31,118 nucleotides of DNA from a virus. Shown here piece by piece: positions 17,292 through 24,391 of this stretch (positions are counted from its first letter, which is position 1; each line of letters starts with the position of its first letter). The position numbers and the translations under genes were made by a program. Where the stretch lies: positions 1-31,118 of the IMG/VR virus record IMGVR_UViG_3300042402_004207; one strand, written 5' to 3'. The notes beneath the pieces are model-generated. The model made no database searches. It was not told where the DNA came from and saw nothing but the letters and a program-made list of their open reading frames with translations.

Positions 17292-18604
17292 CACTCAGGC
17301 CTGTCCAAGAGCAGGCGATCACCCACATCTACGAACGCAACGAGAGCCTCGTCTTCGCCCGGCCGGGAGCCGGGAAGACAGTCGTGACGCTGACGGCGTT
17401 GAGCGAGATGCTCGCCGACGGCACCGTGCGACGCGTGCTGGTGACGGCACCGCTGCGCGTCGCGGAGCTGGTGTGGCAGCAGGAGGGTGAGAAGTGGGAA
17501 CACCTGCGGCACCTGCGGATCGCCGTGGCGACGGGGACGCCAGCCGAGCGTGATGCGGCCGTCAAGGGAGCCGACATCGTCGTCGTGAACCACGAGAACC
17601 TCGTCGACTTTCTCAAGAAACACAGCAAGGCCTTCGACTGCTTCGTGATAGACGAGCTGTCGAAGTTCAAGGGGCCGACCTCGGCGAAGTGGCGCCCGAC
17701 GCTGAAGCACACGGATCACATGAAGGTCCGCATCGGCCTCACGGGATCGCCCGTGCCGAACGGGCCCGAAGACCTGTTCGCGCAGACGCGCATCATCGAC
17801 CACGGTCGCAGGCTCGGGCGTGACTGGGTCAAGTGGCGCGCGGCGAACATGTGGGAGCAGACGGAGAACGTGTGGAAGTGCCGCAAGGGGACGCTGGAGA
17901 AGACGCTCGCGGCGATCTCCGACATGACGTTCATCCTGTCGCCTGAGAATTGGGCGCCGCCTCCCGTGCGTCACGTCAAGGTCCCGGTCACGCTGCCCCC
18001 CGACATCCGGCGCGTCTACGAGGAACTCGACAAGACGAGCGTCGCCGACATCGAGGGCGAGGTCATGATGCCCGGCGGCCGCGCGCAGGTCGTCAACAAG
18101 ATGCGGCAGGTCTGCGCCGGCTTCGTCTACGACGAGACGGGCGAAGGCAAGCGTCTCGACATGTTCCGCGTCGACGCCATCTGCGATGTCGTCGACATGC
18201 AGACGTCGCCCGTCCTGCTGGTCTACGACTACCGCGAGCAGCTCGACGAGCTGCGGCTGCGCTATCCCGATGCGCCGGTGCTGGGGAGCGGCACGACGCG
18301 CAAGGTCGCGGCGAAGGCCGTCGAGGACTGGAACGCGGGCAGGCTGCGCGTCCTGATCGCGCACCCGGCCGCGTTCAGCCATGGGCTGAACCTGCAATTC
18401 GGGGGGCACATCGTGTGCTGGTGTTCGCTGCCGTGGTCGCTCGATCACTACGAGCAGACGATCATGCGCCTCGCGCGCGAGGGACAGAGCGCACCGGAGA
18501 CGATCAGCTACGCGACCGTCGCCGTCGACACTGTCGAGGAGGATACCGTCTATCCGCGCCTGACGTTCAAGGCCGAGGTGCAGGACGCGGTGTTCAATCA
18601 GTAA
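17282..18604 (+). CDS. SNF2/DEAD-type superfamily 2 helicase (440 aa)
   Basis: The start ATG at 17282 lies inside the nuclease gene, consistent with coupling. N-terminal RPVQEQAI (Q-like motif) precedes Walker A ARPGAGKT (26-33), then VLVTAPLRV (motif Ia, 52-60), the DELS box (124-127) and LTGSPVPNG (motif III, 153-161). The C-terminal lobe ends with YEQTIMRLAREGQ, the motif VI position. The length is typical of phage SNF2-like helicases that act with a VRR-NUC nuclease in replication or recombination. Its 3' end overlaps the convergent sigma-like gene by 11 bases. Confidence 0.9.
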   Translation: MPVTLRPVQEQAITHIYERNESLVFARPGAGKTVVTLTALSEMLADGTVRRVLVTAPLRVAELVWQQEGEKWEHLRHLRIAVATGTPAERDAAVKGADIVVVNHENLVDFLKKHSKAFDCFVIDELSKFKGPTSAKWRPTLKHTDHMKVRIGLTGSPVPNGPEDLFAQTRIIDHGRRLGRDWVKWRAANMWEQTENVWKCRKGTLEKTLAAISDMTFILSPENWAPPPVRHVKVPVTLPPDIRRVYEELDKTSVADIEGEVMMPGGRAQVVNKMRQVCAGFVYDETGEGKRLDMFRVDAICDVVDMQTSPVLLVYDYREQLDELRLRYPDAPVLGSGTTRKVAAKAVEDWNAGRLRVLIAHPAAFSHGLNLQFGGHIVCWCSLPWSLDHYEQTIMRLAREGQSAPETISYATVAVDTVEEDTVYPRLTFKAEVQDAVFNQ

Positions 18605-19199
18605 CGAGCGCCTCTTCGACGTCGTCTACAGTCGCGGTTGTAATGTCTGCCTTGCGTAGATGGCCCCTCATGTATCGAAGGGCTCGGCATTCGAGTTGCT
18701 TCACACGCTCTCCGGACACGCCGAAGTCTTTGCCAATGGCGTTGTAAGTCTCCGCTTCGCCTGTCTCAAGTCCAAACCGGCGGCGCACGATCTGGCGCTC
18801 GCGAGGATTGAGTTTGTCGACGGCGTTTGCGATCAAGTCCCGGTACTGGCGCGCCTCGATCTGGCGCTCGGGGTTGCTGGCCGCCAGCCGCCGGCCGTAC
18901 TCGGCCATCGACATCACGACCTCGGCAACCTTCACAGATTCCGTCATCGTCTGCTGTTCAAATGACCACAAGTCTTCCGGCGCGACGCCCAACGCCTCCG
19001 CTATGTCGAGAGCTGCCTTGCGCCAGTCGCCGTTCTTCATGCGCGGGCTGGAGCGCATGCAGATGAATTCGTTGAGCATCTGATACGTTACGTTCGCGCG
19101 ACGGCAGAACGCCGCGACAGTTGAGAAGCCCTGCTCTTCAATGCGGGTCAGCAGCAGGTTGTTCTTGGCGCGAATGACCAGCCGAACGTCGTTTTCCAT
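18594..19199 (-). CDS. XRE-type HTH fused to sigma-70 region 4: phage transcription regulator (201 aa)
   Basis: Residues about 10-80 look like a lambda-repressor-type HTH (STVAAFCRRANVTYQMLNEF, then IAEALGVAPEDLW). Residues about 129-183 match sigma-70 region 4: LNPRERQIVRRRFGL, then TYNAIGKDFGVSGERVKQLE and CRALRYMRG, the part that reads -35 elements and contacts RNA polymerase. Regions 1 and 2 are absent, so it is unlikely to act as a complete sigma factor. A role as activator or sigma appropriator is inferred. GGAGAATAG precedes the ATG, a match to the polymerase gene's site. It heads towards, and overlaps by 11 bases, the convergent helicase gene. Confidence 0.8.
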   Translation of the reverse strand: MENDVRLVIRAKNNLLLTRIEEQGFSTVAAFCRRANVTYQMLNEFICMRSSPRMKNGDWRKAALDIAEALGVAPEDLWSFEQQTMTESVKVAEVVMSMAEYGRRLAASNPERQIEARQYRDLIANAVDKLNPRERQIVRRRFGLETGEAETYNAIGKDFGVSGERVKQLECRALRYMRGHLRKADITTATVDDVEEALVTD

Positions 19200-19208
19200 T
19201 CTATTCTC

Positions 19209-19445
19209 CTATTTTATTTTTGAGCATCGCAGTTTAGCGCCCGACGGCTTGACCGTCGAGAGGCTCGCGAGGTCAAGCTCGCAGGCCGTCTTCTCGGCGT
19301 TGGCCGCGGCCGCGCGGCCCTTGGGCGTGACGGCCGGCACCCACGCCGTGCCGTCCCACTCCTGCACCTGCCAGTCGGCCTTCGCGACGCCCCAGCAGAG
19401 CAGCACGAAGCCGAAGACAATCAGGGCGAGGATGTAGCGGTTCAC
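19209..19445 (-). CDS. Small exported protein with signal peptide (78 aa)
   Basis: MNRYILALIVFGFVLLCWGVAKA is a clear signal peptide with a VAKA cleavage site before Asp24; the Cys at position 17 does not sit in a good lipobox. The mature part is about 55 residues, Ala-rich, with two Cys (CELD and LRCSK). Function is unknown; exported early phage proteins can affect the envelope or superinfection. The ATG overlaps the upstream stop by 4 bases. Confidence 0.6.
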   Translation of the reverse strand: MNRYILALIVFGFVLLCWGVAKADWQVQEWDGTAWVPAVTPKGRAAAANAEKTACELDLASLSTVKPSGAKLRCSKIK

Positions 19446-19693
19446 AACCGAAACCCGTACTCGCGCGCGGCGGCGGCGTGCAGTGCCGGGGCCATGTACT
19501 CAAGGTCCAGCGCCATGATGAAGCCGTCGAGCATCGCCGGGTGCATGGTCTTCTTGCCGGCGTAAAGCCTGCTGATGTGTTGCACTGAAACGTCCAGCTC
19601 GGCGGCGATGTCCTTCGGCTTCTTGCCCTGCGCTGCCGCGAGCCTCCGCAGGCGCTCGCCCAGAGGCAGGGCAGGATCCGTGATGGACTTCAT
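19442..19693 (-). CDS. XRE-family HTH transcriptional regulator (83 aa)
   Basis: A classic lambda-repressor/Cro-like HTH spans residues about 10-65: ERLRRLAAAQGKKPKDIAAEL, then VSVQHISRLYAGKKTMHPAML. There is no dimerisation or protease domain beyond it, so it is closer in size to Cro than CI. AAGGAAC lies 6 bases before the ATG, and the start overlaps the upstream gene by 4 bases. It could read the TGACA-N3-TGTCA repeats, but the sequence does not show which HTH protein does. Confidence 0.75.
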   Translation of the reverse strand: MKSITDPALPLGERLRRLAAAQGKKPKDIAAELDVSVQHISRLYAGKKTMHPAMLDGFIMALDLEYMAPALHAAAAREYGFRL

Positions 19694-20064
19694 ATTCTAT
19701 GTTCCTTTTTAGCTTTTTTATATTCGGACAGATAGAGCCGCGCGACGGCGTATAGAAACGCAAGATCGTGCCAAGTCCTGTCGCCGGGGCGGGCAGGGGC
19801 GGGCAGCTTCTCCATGCGCCTCTTCAGCCCCCACGCGCAGTTCTCGCAGGTTTGCGGGCTGCCATCCACTTCACGCGGCACTCTGTTATACATGAAGCGG
19901 TCGTACACGGGGTGCTTGCACCTTCGGCAAAGGCACATACGCACGATCTCGGGGCGGCCCTTCTGCCGCCCCCCGCGCCATCGAACGCGGTCGCTATGAC
20001 CATAGGGCTGAGACGCCCAAGTGCAGTACGGGCGCAGCACCCCCGTCAAAGTGACCGCGGGCAT
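19690..20064 (-). CDS. Hypothetical protein with two CxxC pairs (124 aa)
   Basis: The protein has MCLCRRCKHPVYDRF (Cys near residues 44-49) and QTCENCAWGLKRR (near 72-75), a spacing that fits a zinc ribbon. The N-terminal 40 residues are basic. The C-terminus is helical and ends KKAKKEHRI. GGAGAG lies just before the ATG. Nucleic-acid binding is possible; no family is named. Confidence 0.6.
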   Translation of the reverse strand: MPAVTLTGVLRPYCTWASQPYGHSDRVRWRGGRQKGRPEIVRMCLCRRCKHPVYDRFMYNRVPREVDGSPQTCENCAWGLKRRMEKLPAPARPGDRTWHDLAFLYAVARLYLSEYKKAKKEHRI

Positions 20065-20066
20065 CG

Positions 20067-20330
20067 TTACTCTCCGAGTGCAACGGCAGTGTTGAGCGCG
20101 CGAACAGCCCGATCCGGGCTCAACTTGTTGCGCTCCGCGTACTTGGCCACGTCGAGTTCGAGGCGGACCGTCTCGATGATCGTGGTCGCCAGCTTGGCGA
20201 CCGCATTGGCGCGTGTCGCGTTCACAGTGCCCTTCCGCAGGCCGTCCAGTTCGTCGAACAGGCTGCCGCGCAGCCCCGCGCTCGTGCGCTGCGTCATCTT
20301 CGTCGGGGTTTCGGTTTTCATTTTAGCCAT
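20067..20330 (-). CDS. Phage protein of a widespread unnamed family (87 aa)
   Basis: The core GLRGSLFDELDGLRKG, then ANAVAKLATTIIETVRLELDVAKY is a pattern I recognise from many phage genomes, where it accompanies early or replication genes, but I know of no assigned function. The N-terminus is Lys/Thr-rich and the protein is nearly all helix. AGGTGACGT precedes the ATG. A 76-bp gap separates it from the next gene upstream. Confidence 0.65.
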   Translation of the reverse strand: MAKMKTETPTKMTQRTSAGLRGSLFDELDGLRKGTVNATRANAVAKLATTIIETVRLELDVAKYAERNKLSPDRAVRALNTAVALGE

Positions 20331-20406
20331 ACGTCACCTGTGTTCTATGTCCATGCAATAACCGGCGAGCGGGCGGACAACTTCCGCTACCGATCAGTAG
20401 TGAGAT

Positions 20407-20598
20407 TTAACGATACTTCTCACAGGGGTTGTGCCAGTCCATCGGGTGCGACGGGTAGCAGCGGAAGCACATGACCTGCGACAGCCACGCGCTCTTCCCC
20501 GTGCCGTCCGCATAGTCGTAGGCCTCCTGCTCGTAGGCAGCCGCCAGCCGCTCCAGCGCGGCGGCGATGCGCTTGGCCGTTTTTTCACTCACCATCAT
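20407..20598 (-). CDS. Small Cys/His-containing hypothetical protein (63 aa)
   Basis: The start at 20598 is chosen because ATG overlaps the upstream stop (ATGA). The N-terminal helix (EKTAKRIAAALERLAAAYEQ) precedes CFRCYPSHPMDWHNPCEKYR, whose Cys and His could bind one zinc. Function unknown. Confidence 0.6.
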   Translation of the reverse strand: MMVSEKTAKRIAAALERLAAAYEQEAYDYADGTGKSAWLSQVMCFRCYPSHPMDWHNPCEKYR

Positions 20599-20828
20599 TC
20601 AATTCCTTTCAGCGTGGTTTCGATGTCGTTGCGACGCTTCAGCAGCGCGACCTTGAGAGGCTCCCAGACGTAGTCGGGAACCGGCGTCGTGCCGCGGCGC
20701 CAACGGTACACGGTCTTGCGGTCCACCCCGAGAAGGCGCGCGAGGTATTCGGCGTGCTGCGCGCCGTGCAGCATGTACCCTATGCGGGCGAGCCTGCGGG
20801 GGGCGCCGGGGGCCGGGACAGTGGTCAC
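20595..20828 (-). CDS. HTH DNA-binding protein (77 aa)
   Basis: HAEYLARLLGVDRKTVYRWRRGTTPVPDYV (residues about 25-54) is a helix-turn-helix. TVYRW-x2-G-x-TPVP recurs in the protein at 26053-26244, so the two probably share ancestry. The start is GTG, overlapping the previous stop (GTGA at 20825-20828). It is a likely regulator. Confidence 0.7.
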   Translation of the reverse strand: MTTVPAPGAPRRLARIGYMLHGAQHAEYLARLLGVDRKTVYRWRRGTTPVPDYVWEPLKVALLKRRNDIETTLKGIE

Positions 20829-21082
20829 AGGGCCTCCAGAACGATGCAGGCCTTCAGGGGCACGGCACGGCCCCTGCGCGCGATGATGGTCGCGACGCGG
20901 GCGCGCGCGACGCGCGCCGTCAGGTCCAGCTCACCCGGCGACTGGGCGATGCGCCGGACGCTGTCGGGGCTCATCTCCAGCAGGTCGAGCATGACGCCCA
21001 GCGCGACGCGCTCGGCGTGGGGCGTGGAGGGGCCCCAGCCGCTCCAGCTCACCTGAAAGGTGCAGTCGTGAATGGTCAGCAT
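20825..21082 (-). CDS. Hypothetical protein (85 aa)
   Basis: The ATG at 21082 overlaps the upstream stop (ATGA), with AAGGAGG 6-12 bases upstream; a GTG one codon earlier is less likely. No family is recognised. RIAQSPGELDLTARVARARVATII is helical and resembles the SRIAQSPDHVDSYI segment of the DUF6378-like protein only superficially. Confidence 0.6.
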   Translation of the reverse strand: MLTIHDCTFQVSWSGWGPSTPHAERVALGVMLDLLEMSPDSVRRIAQSPGELDLTARVARARVATIIARRGRAVPLKACIVLEAL

Positions 21083-21318
21083 CACTCGACCTCCTTCAAG
21101 GCGCGAATACTATCCGCGAGATCGTTGAAGGCATTCGCAATGTACGGGGTGAACTGCTCCTTGGCGCATGCGTTGATGTAGGCACCCACCAGTTCGGGGT
21201 GTTTCTTGGCGTAGCCGTCGCCAAATTTCTCGTCAAGATTGTGGATGGCGTTGGCCAAGTAGTCTTCGACGGCCATCATGCTGTGGCGGTGAAGGATTTC
21301 GGGGTCACGGCTGATCAC
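21082..21318 (-). CDS. Hypothetical helical protein (78 aa)
   Basis: The start is GTG. The protein is predicted to be almost all helix (MAVEDYLANAIHNLDEKFGDG, then ANAFNDLADSIRALKEVE). No family is recognised. The spacing to the upstream gene is 3 bases. Confidence 0.55.
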   Translation of the reverse strand: MISRDPEILHRHSMMAVEDYLANAIHNLDEKFGDGYAKKHPELVGAYINACAKEQFTPYIANAFNDLADSIRALKEVE

Positions 21319-21321
21319 GGT

Positions 21322-21678
21322 TCAGTCCATCCTGTTGTGAGCGGTTGCGTCGATGCCGTGCTTGGTCAGGACGGCGGCCATGGCCGAGGCCGCGGCGCTC
21401 TTGCGCTCCCAGCTCTGGCCGAAGTCGTGGATGCTGACCTCCCAGCCGCCGTTGTAGGCCTTGTGGCCGAGCTTCTGCGCCTTGAGCCAGCGTGCCATCT
21501 TGGAGTTGGCGGGGCGGATCTTGACCCACGCGAAGCCGCAGGCGCCGTCGTCGACGACCTCAGCGACGTACAGGGTCTTGCTTTTGTGATACTCGACGAC
21601 CATCGGGGTGGGGCGGCAGGCGAGGCCGGCCATGACGCCGGCCGTCCACGCCTCGGCCCAGATCTCTGCGTAGTCCAT
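21322..21678 (-). CDS. Hypothetical alpha/beta protein (118 aa)
   Basis: The ATG at 21678 overlaps the upstream stop (ATGA) and is preferred to a GTG one codon earlier. Blocks include VVEYHKSKTLYVAEVVDDGACGF then GWEVSIHDFGQSWERKSAAA, suggesting a small mixed fold. Similar proteins of unknown function occur among early phage genes, in my recollection. No catalytic motif is visible. Confidence 0.6.
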   Translation of the reverse strand: MDYAEIWAEAWTAGVMAGLACRPTPMVVEYHKSKTLYVAEVVDDGACGFAWVKIRPANSKMARWLKAQKLGHKAYNGGWEVSIHDFGQSWERKSAAASAMAAVLTKHGIDATAHNRMD

Positions 21679-21854
21679 CACACGGTCCTTTCGCCGGGGA
21701 AGCGGGCGACTACGTCGTCGCCCGCAAGCGCGCGGTAGAGCTGGGTGAACACCTTGCGGGTGTCGGCGGGGTTCTGGGCGTCAAGCCGGCGCGCGGCCGG
21801 GCAGGCGGCCAACCACCTCAGATACTTGGCTTCGAGGTCGATGGGGTCGATCAT
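21678..21854 (-). CDS. Short hypothetical protein (58 aa)
   Basis: This gene is under 60 codons and easily missed. It starts MIDPIDLEAKYLRWLAACPA and ends VVARFPGERTV. Support: AGGAGG lies upstream of the ATG at 21854, its stop overlaps the next ATG (ATGA), and it exactly fills a gap between two coupled genes. The helix with paired Trp/Leu gives no functional clue. Confidence 0.65.
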   Translation of the reverse strand: MIDPIDLEAKYLRWLAACPAARRLDAQNPADTRKVFTQLYRALAGDDVVARFPGERTV

Positions 21855-21858
21855 GATC

Positions 21859-22074
21859 CTATTCCTCCTCTTCTTCTTTGAGGGCGGCCCACTCAGCGGC
21901 GGCCTCCTCTTCGGTCAGGGTCGTGCGGCTGCGGGCGGCCTCCTCGCGCTCCCGCTTGGCCTTCAGCGCCGCCTGATACACGGGGTCGGCGGCGTCGCGT
22001 TCGGCCTGCGCCCGGATCTGCGCTGCCACTTCTTCACCCATCTCGAAGACGCTCATAAACTTGGGCATGGTCAT
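21859..22074 (-). CDS. Small charged hypothetical protein (69-71 aa)
   Basis: Two ATGs are 6 bases apart (22074 and 22068). GGAG is only 3 bases from the first, so the second (MPKFMSVF) is more probable. The protein is an Ala/Glu/Arg-rich helix, likely coiled coil, ending in five glutamates. Function unknown. Confidence 0.55.
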   Translation of the reverse strand: MTMPKFMSVFEMGEEVAAQIRAQAERDAADPVYQAALKAKREREEAARSRTTLTEEEAAAEWAALKEEEEE

Positions 22075-22080
22075 ATCTCC

Positions 22081-22347
22081 CTAGAGGATGCCGTTGGGGC
22101 CGTACTGGCGGCCGAAGTCAGCGATGGCGAGGCGGCTGACACTGCGCCCGCTGCGGGTGCGCTGCGGCGCGCGGCCGAGGCCGGCGCAGGCGGCGGCGTA
22201 CTGCCGGCCGCGCTCGTACTGCCAGCAGTTCTTGTCCCTGTCGTAGTCGGGCGCGCGGCCCGCCTGATAGTCCTCGATGCCCTCGCGGAAGGCGGCGGCG
22301 CCGACGATGGAACTCCAAGTGACGCGGCGGGTCTTGATCTGGGCCAT
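22081..22347 (-). CDS. Hypothetical protein, possible modified-DNA or regulatory role unknown (88 aa)
   Basis: No family is recognised. The sequence includes FREGIEDYQAGRAPDYDRD and WQYERGRQYAAACAGLG, a Tyr/Arg-rich pattern seen in small phage proteins of unknown role. It has its own promoter and shared leader immediately upstream (22354-22402), with AGGAGAT before the ATG, so it probably starts a transcript for the genes below it. Confidence 0.6.
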   Translation of the reverse strand: MAQIKTRRVTWSSIVGAAAFREGIEDYQAGRAPDYDRDKNCWQYERGRQYAAACAGLGRAPQRTRSGRSVSRLAIADFGRQYGPNGIL

Positions 22348-22353
22348 GATGCT

Positions 22354-22402
22354 ATCTCCTATTCGATGTCTCGATTATGGGGCAGTTCGCTGGGGATGTC
22401 TA
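22354..22402 (-). promoter_or_regulatory. Sigma-70 promoter with shared leader, upstream of the 88-aa gene
   Basis: On the minus strand: TAGACA (22402-22397), 17 bp, CATAAT (22379-22374), 6 bp, then the leader ATCGAATAGGAGAT (22367-22354), identical to two other promoters in the window. The leader includes the ribosome site. The -35 contains the TAG stop codon of the upstream gene. Confidence 0.75.
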
Positions 22403-22600
22403 GAGGTCTTCGAGGGGGTCGTCACCATATTCCCAACTGCGGGCGGTCAGGCGGCCGGGGGGCGTGTAGCCGCCGTTCTTCTGGCGCGTCAGGCGCCCCT
22501 TGATCGCGGTGACCCGCTTCTCCTCCTCGCTGCGGGAGGCGTGCCAGCGGCGGAGGCCCTCCATCTGCCGCTGCTGCTGTTCGGGGGTGAGCTTCGCCAT
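22400..22600 (-). CDS. Small basic hypothetical protein (66 aa)
   Basis: The start at 22600 (MAKLTPEQQQRQMEGLRRW) overlaps the upstream stop (ATGA), which argues against the longer frame starting at 22612. The protein is helical and basic, with TRQKNGGYTPPGR in the middle; function unknown. Its stop codon is part of the next promoter's -35. Confidence 0.6.
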   Translation of the reverse strand: MAKLTPEQQQRQMEGLRRWHASRSEEEKRVTAIKGRLTRQKNGGYTPPGRLTARSWEYGDDPLEDL

Positions 22601-23496
22601 CAGAACCCCCACTTTCCGGCGCAGATCGGGCCGATGCCGCGGGCGATGCTCTCGGGGTTCGAGAGGGTCAGGCCGCAGCAGCCGCAGGGGATCGTCATCG
22701 CCGGGTCTTCCAGCAGCAGCTGGGCGCGGCGGGCGGCGTCGGCCTTCACGGCCGCTGCCGGGTCAGCCATCGCCTCGACGAGGGCCGGGAGGCGGCTCTG
22801 GTCGAAGTCGCGGCCGGGGGCGAAGGTGGAGGCGCCGGCGGGGATCTTGCCGACGTACTGGCCGTTGTCCTTGACGTAGATCGCGCCCGGGTTGTTGCCA
22901 TGGGCCGGGGCGAGGGAGAAGGTGAACAGCGCCACCATGACCTTCTTGCGGGTCTGGAGCACGGCGCGGATCGCCGTGACGTCGAGGGCCACCGCCTGCT
23001 CGGAGGCCTTCTGCTGACGTTCCTGAGCCCACTGGGCGCTGCGGGCCATGCCCTTGACGATCACCGCCATCTGGTTGTCCGACAGCGCGCGGCCGCCCAG
23101 CAGGCGCGTCTGGAAGTCGGCCAGCATCGTGGCGTAACCCTCGGGGAGCCGGTCGCGGCGGGCGAGGGTGTCGGAGAGCCACTTCAGCTCGGCCTGATGG
23201 TCGGCGACGACCGAGGCCTTGGCGACGGCCGTGCGCTGGCGGGCGGCGGTGCGGGCCTCGGGGCTGGTCTTGAAGGTCTTGCTGCCCTTGCCCTTGCAGG
23301 TGAAGCACTCGCCCAGCGCGCGGCCGCTGTAGCTGATGAAGCGGCCGGTGCCGCGGCACTTGGGGCAACGCTCGGCGAATTCCGGGGTCGTTTCGCGGAT
23401 GCGGACGCTGGCGGCGTCCTGCGGGAGGGTCTTTGGCTTGCCGAAGGGCACGTTGGCGAGGTCGTCACCGAAGATGTCGTCGAGGCGGTCGTTCAT
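22600..23496 (-). CDS. Zinc-binding protein with DUF6011 C-terminus (298 aa)
   Basis: The N-terminus has a DnaJ-like zinc pattern: CPKCRGTGRF (about residues 44-53) and ECFTCKGKGSK (about 63-73). The middle is helical (residues about 80-175). The end, CGCCGLTLSNPESIARGIGP then ICAGKWGF, is a DUF6011-type Cys cluster. Phage proteins with this ending are common but have no fixed function; nucleic-acid binding or early takeover is possible. The ATG follows AGGAGATAACGA and its own promoter. Confidence 0.75.
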   Translation of the reverse strand: MNDRLDDIFGDDLANVPFGKPKTLPQDAASVRIRETTPEFAERCPKCRGTGRFISYSGRALGECFTCKGKGSKTFKTSPEARTAARQRTAVAKASVVADHQAELKWLSDTLARRDRLPEGYATMLADFQTRLLGGRALSDNQMAVIVKGMARSAQWAQERQQKASEQAVALDVTAIRAVLQTRKKVMVALFTFSLAPAHGNNPGAIYVKDNGQYVGKIPAGASTFAPGRDFDQSRLPALVEAMADPAAAVKADAARRAQLLLEDPAMTIPCGCCGLTLSNPESIARGIGPICAGKWGF

Positions 23497-23501
23497 TCGT
23501 T

Positions 23502-23549
23502 ATCTCCTATTCGATGTCCTGATTATAGGGCAGTCGGGGGGCCTGTCAA
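23502..23549 (-). promoter_or_regulatory. Consensus sigma-70 promoter with shared leader, upstream of the DUF6011 gene
   Basis: On the minus strand: TTGACA (23549-23544), 16 bp, TATAAT (23527-23522), 6 bp, leader ATCGAATAGGAGAT (23515-23502). TTGACA lies in a palindrome GCCTGT-TG-ACAGGC. The -10 overlaps the TAA stop of the upstream gene (23525-23523). Confidence 0.85.
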
Positions 23550-23768
23550 CAGGCTCTTCGCCTCGTCGTAGCCCTCGTTTTCGATCCAGTCCTGCGCCTC
23601 ATCCATCAACATGCGGTCGGCGATGTCGCTAAACACGCCGTGATTGCCGGCGCCGGGGTGGATCGCGGTGACCTTCAGGCCGGCGTCAAACGTGACCGTC
23701 TGCTCGTCGTCCCAGTCCACACCGTCGTGGCTGCCGCCGCGGCTCCAGAGGATCGTGTAGATATCCAT
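23523..23768 (-). CDS. Hypothetical acidic protein (81 aa)
   Basis: The protein is acidic, with MDIYTILWSRGGSHDG then a C-terminal segment MDEAQDWIENEGYDEAKS. That segment matches the C-terminus of the next protein upstream (LNEWAEEWLADEGFDDAVD). The ribosome site AAGGGG lies before the ATG. No family is recognised. Its TAA stop is inside the next gene's promoter. Confidence 0.6.
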   Translation of the reverse strand: MDIYTILWSRGGSHDGVDWDDEQTVTFDAGLKVTAIHPGAGNHGVFSDIADRMLMDEAQDWIENEGYDEAKSLLTGPPTAL

Positions 23769-23771
23769 GAT

Positions 23772-24047
23772 CTAGGCCCCTTCTGCGTTGTCGACGGCGT
23801 CGTCGAAGCCCTCGTCGGCAAGCCACTCCTCGGCCCACTCGTTCAGCATCAGCTGGTGGTGGTCGCTGAGCTTGTCCTTGGGCAGCTTCGCCGAGACGAA
23901 CTCGACCTCGGGCGGGTCCGCGGGCATATGGCCGCTGGCGTAGCTGGGGCCGCGTGCCGGGCGCCCGGGCGTGTAGGTGTAGATGACCCGGACCTCGATC
24001 TCGCCGAGGCCGAAGGGGCAGTAGGCGGTGAGGATGTGCGTGCTCAT
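23772..24047 (-). CDS. Hypothetical acidic protein (91 aa)
   Basis: The first half looks like a beta-rich domain (MSTHILTAYCPFGLGEIEVRV); the second holds LMLNEWAEEWLADEGFDDAV, related to the neighbour at 23523-23768. AGGAGG lies before the ATG and overlaps the upstream stop. The function of this paralogous C-terminal module is unknown; it may bind a partner protein. Confidence 0.6.
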   Translation of the reverse strand: MSTHILTAYCPFGLGEIEVRVIYTYTPGRPARGPSYASGHMPADPPEVEFVSAKLPKDKLSDHHQLMLNEWAEEWLADEGFDDAVDNAEGA

Positions 24048-24050
24048 GGC

Positions 24051-24257
24051 CTAGGCCTCCTGCGCGGCGACGGCCGCCTTGTAGTGGTCGAGGATCCGCT
24101 CCAGCGGGTAGTCGCTGATCGTCCACATGTAGAGCGAGGGGACCTCGAAGGCGCCGCCCGCGAAGTAGTAGTAGCAGCCACCGAGCTGGTTGCGGTGGAA
24201 GGTGTGCCGGGCGCCCATCTTCTTGAGGGCGGCGTTGACTTGGCGGGGTGTAGCCAT
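24051..24257 (-). CDS. Hypothetical protein, first gene of the leftward early operon (68 aa)
   Basis: The ATG at 24257 is chosen because CAGGAGATCGAG precedes it and a longer frame to 24338 would contain the promoter. The protein (MATPRQVNAALKKMGA then HFHRNQ-like basic turn and a YYYF strand) is small and mixed alpha/beta; no family is recognised. A near-consensus promoter lies 25 bases upstream. Confidence 0.6.
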   Translation of the reverse strand: MATPRQVNAALKKMGARHTFHRNQLGGCYYYFAGGAFEVPSLYMWTISDYPLERILDHYKAAVAAQEA

Positions 24258-24281
24258 CTCGATCTCCTGTCTGAGGAGTCC

Positions 24282-24311
24282 CTTATACGCCGGGTTTTGA
24301 CAATCTGTCAA
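24282..24311 (-). promoter_or_regulatory. Leftward promoter with operator-like inverted repeat
   Basis: Minus strand: TTGACA (24311-24306), 18 bp, TATAAG (24287-24282), 24 bases before the ATG at 24257. TTGACA-N3-TGTCAA (24297-24311) is a perfect 15-base inverted repeat covering the -35. It probably drives the whole leftward early block. Confidence 0.8.
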
Positions 24312-24346
24312 ACAGGGAGGGAGGGGGCGTCTAAACATAAATCACG

Positions 24347-24370
24347 TTTTCGACGACAAACTGTCGAAAA
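24347..24370. promoter_or_regulatory. Operator-like palindrome
   Basis: TTTTCGAC (24347-24354) and GTCGAAAA (24363-24370) form a perfect 8-bp inverted repeat; its centre is CGACA-AAC-TGTCG (24354-24366), the same N3-spaced layout as the promoter-proximal site 45 bp away. Confidence 0.6.
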
Positions 24371-24391
24371 TAGGCCCCCGCCGAGGGGCGC

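Noticed and set aside
17111-18448. 445-codon antisense frame under the helicase
   Set aside because: The plus-strand helicase motifs are complete and ordered, so this is a shadow.
20331-20406. Possible promoter in the 76-bp gap (TTGTCC and TTATTG)
   Set aside because: The hexamers are only 13 bp apart and the -10 match is weak, so I do not list it.
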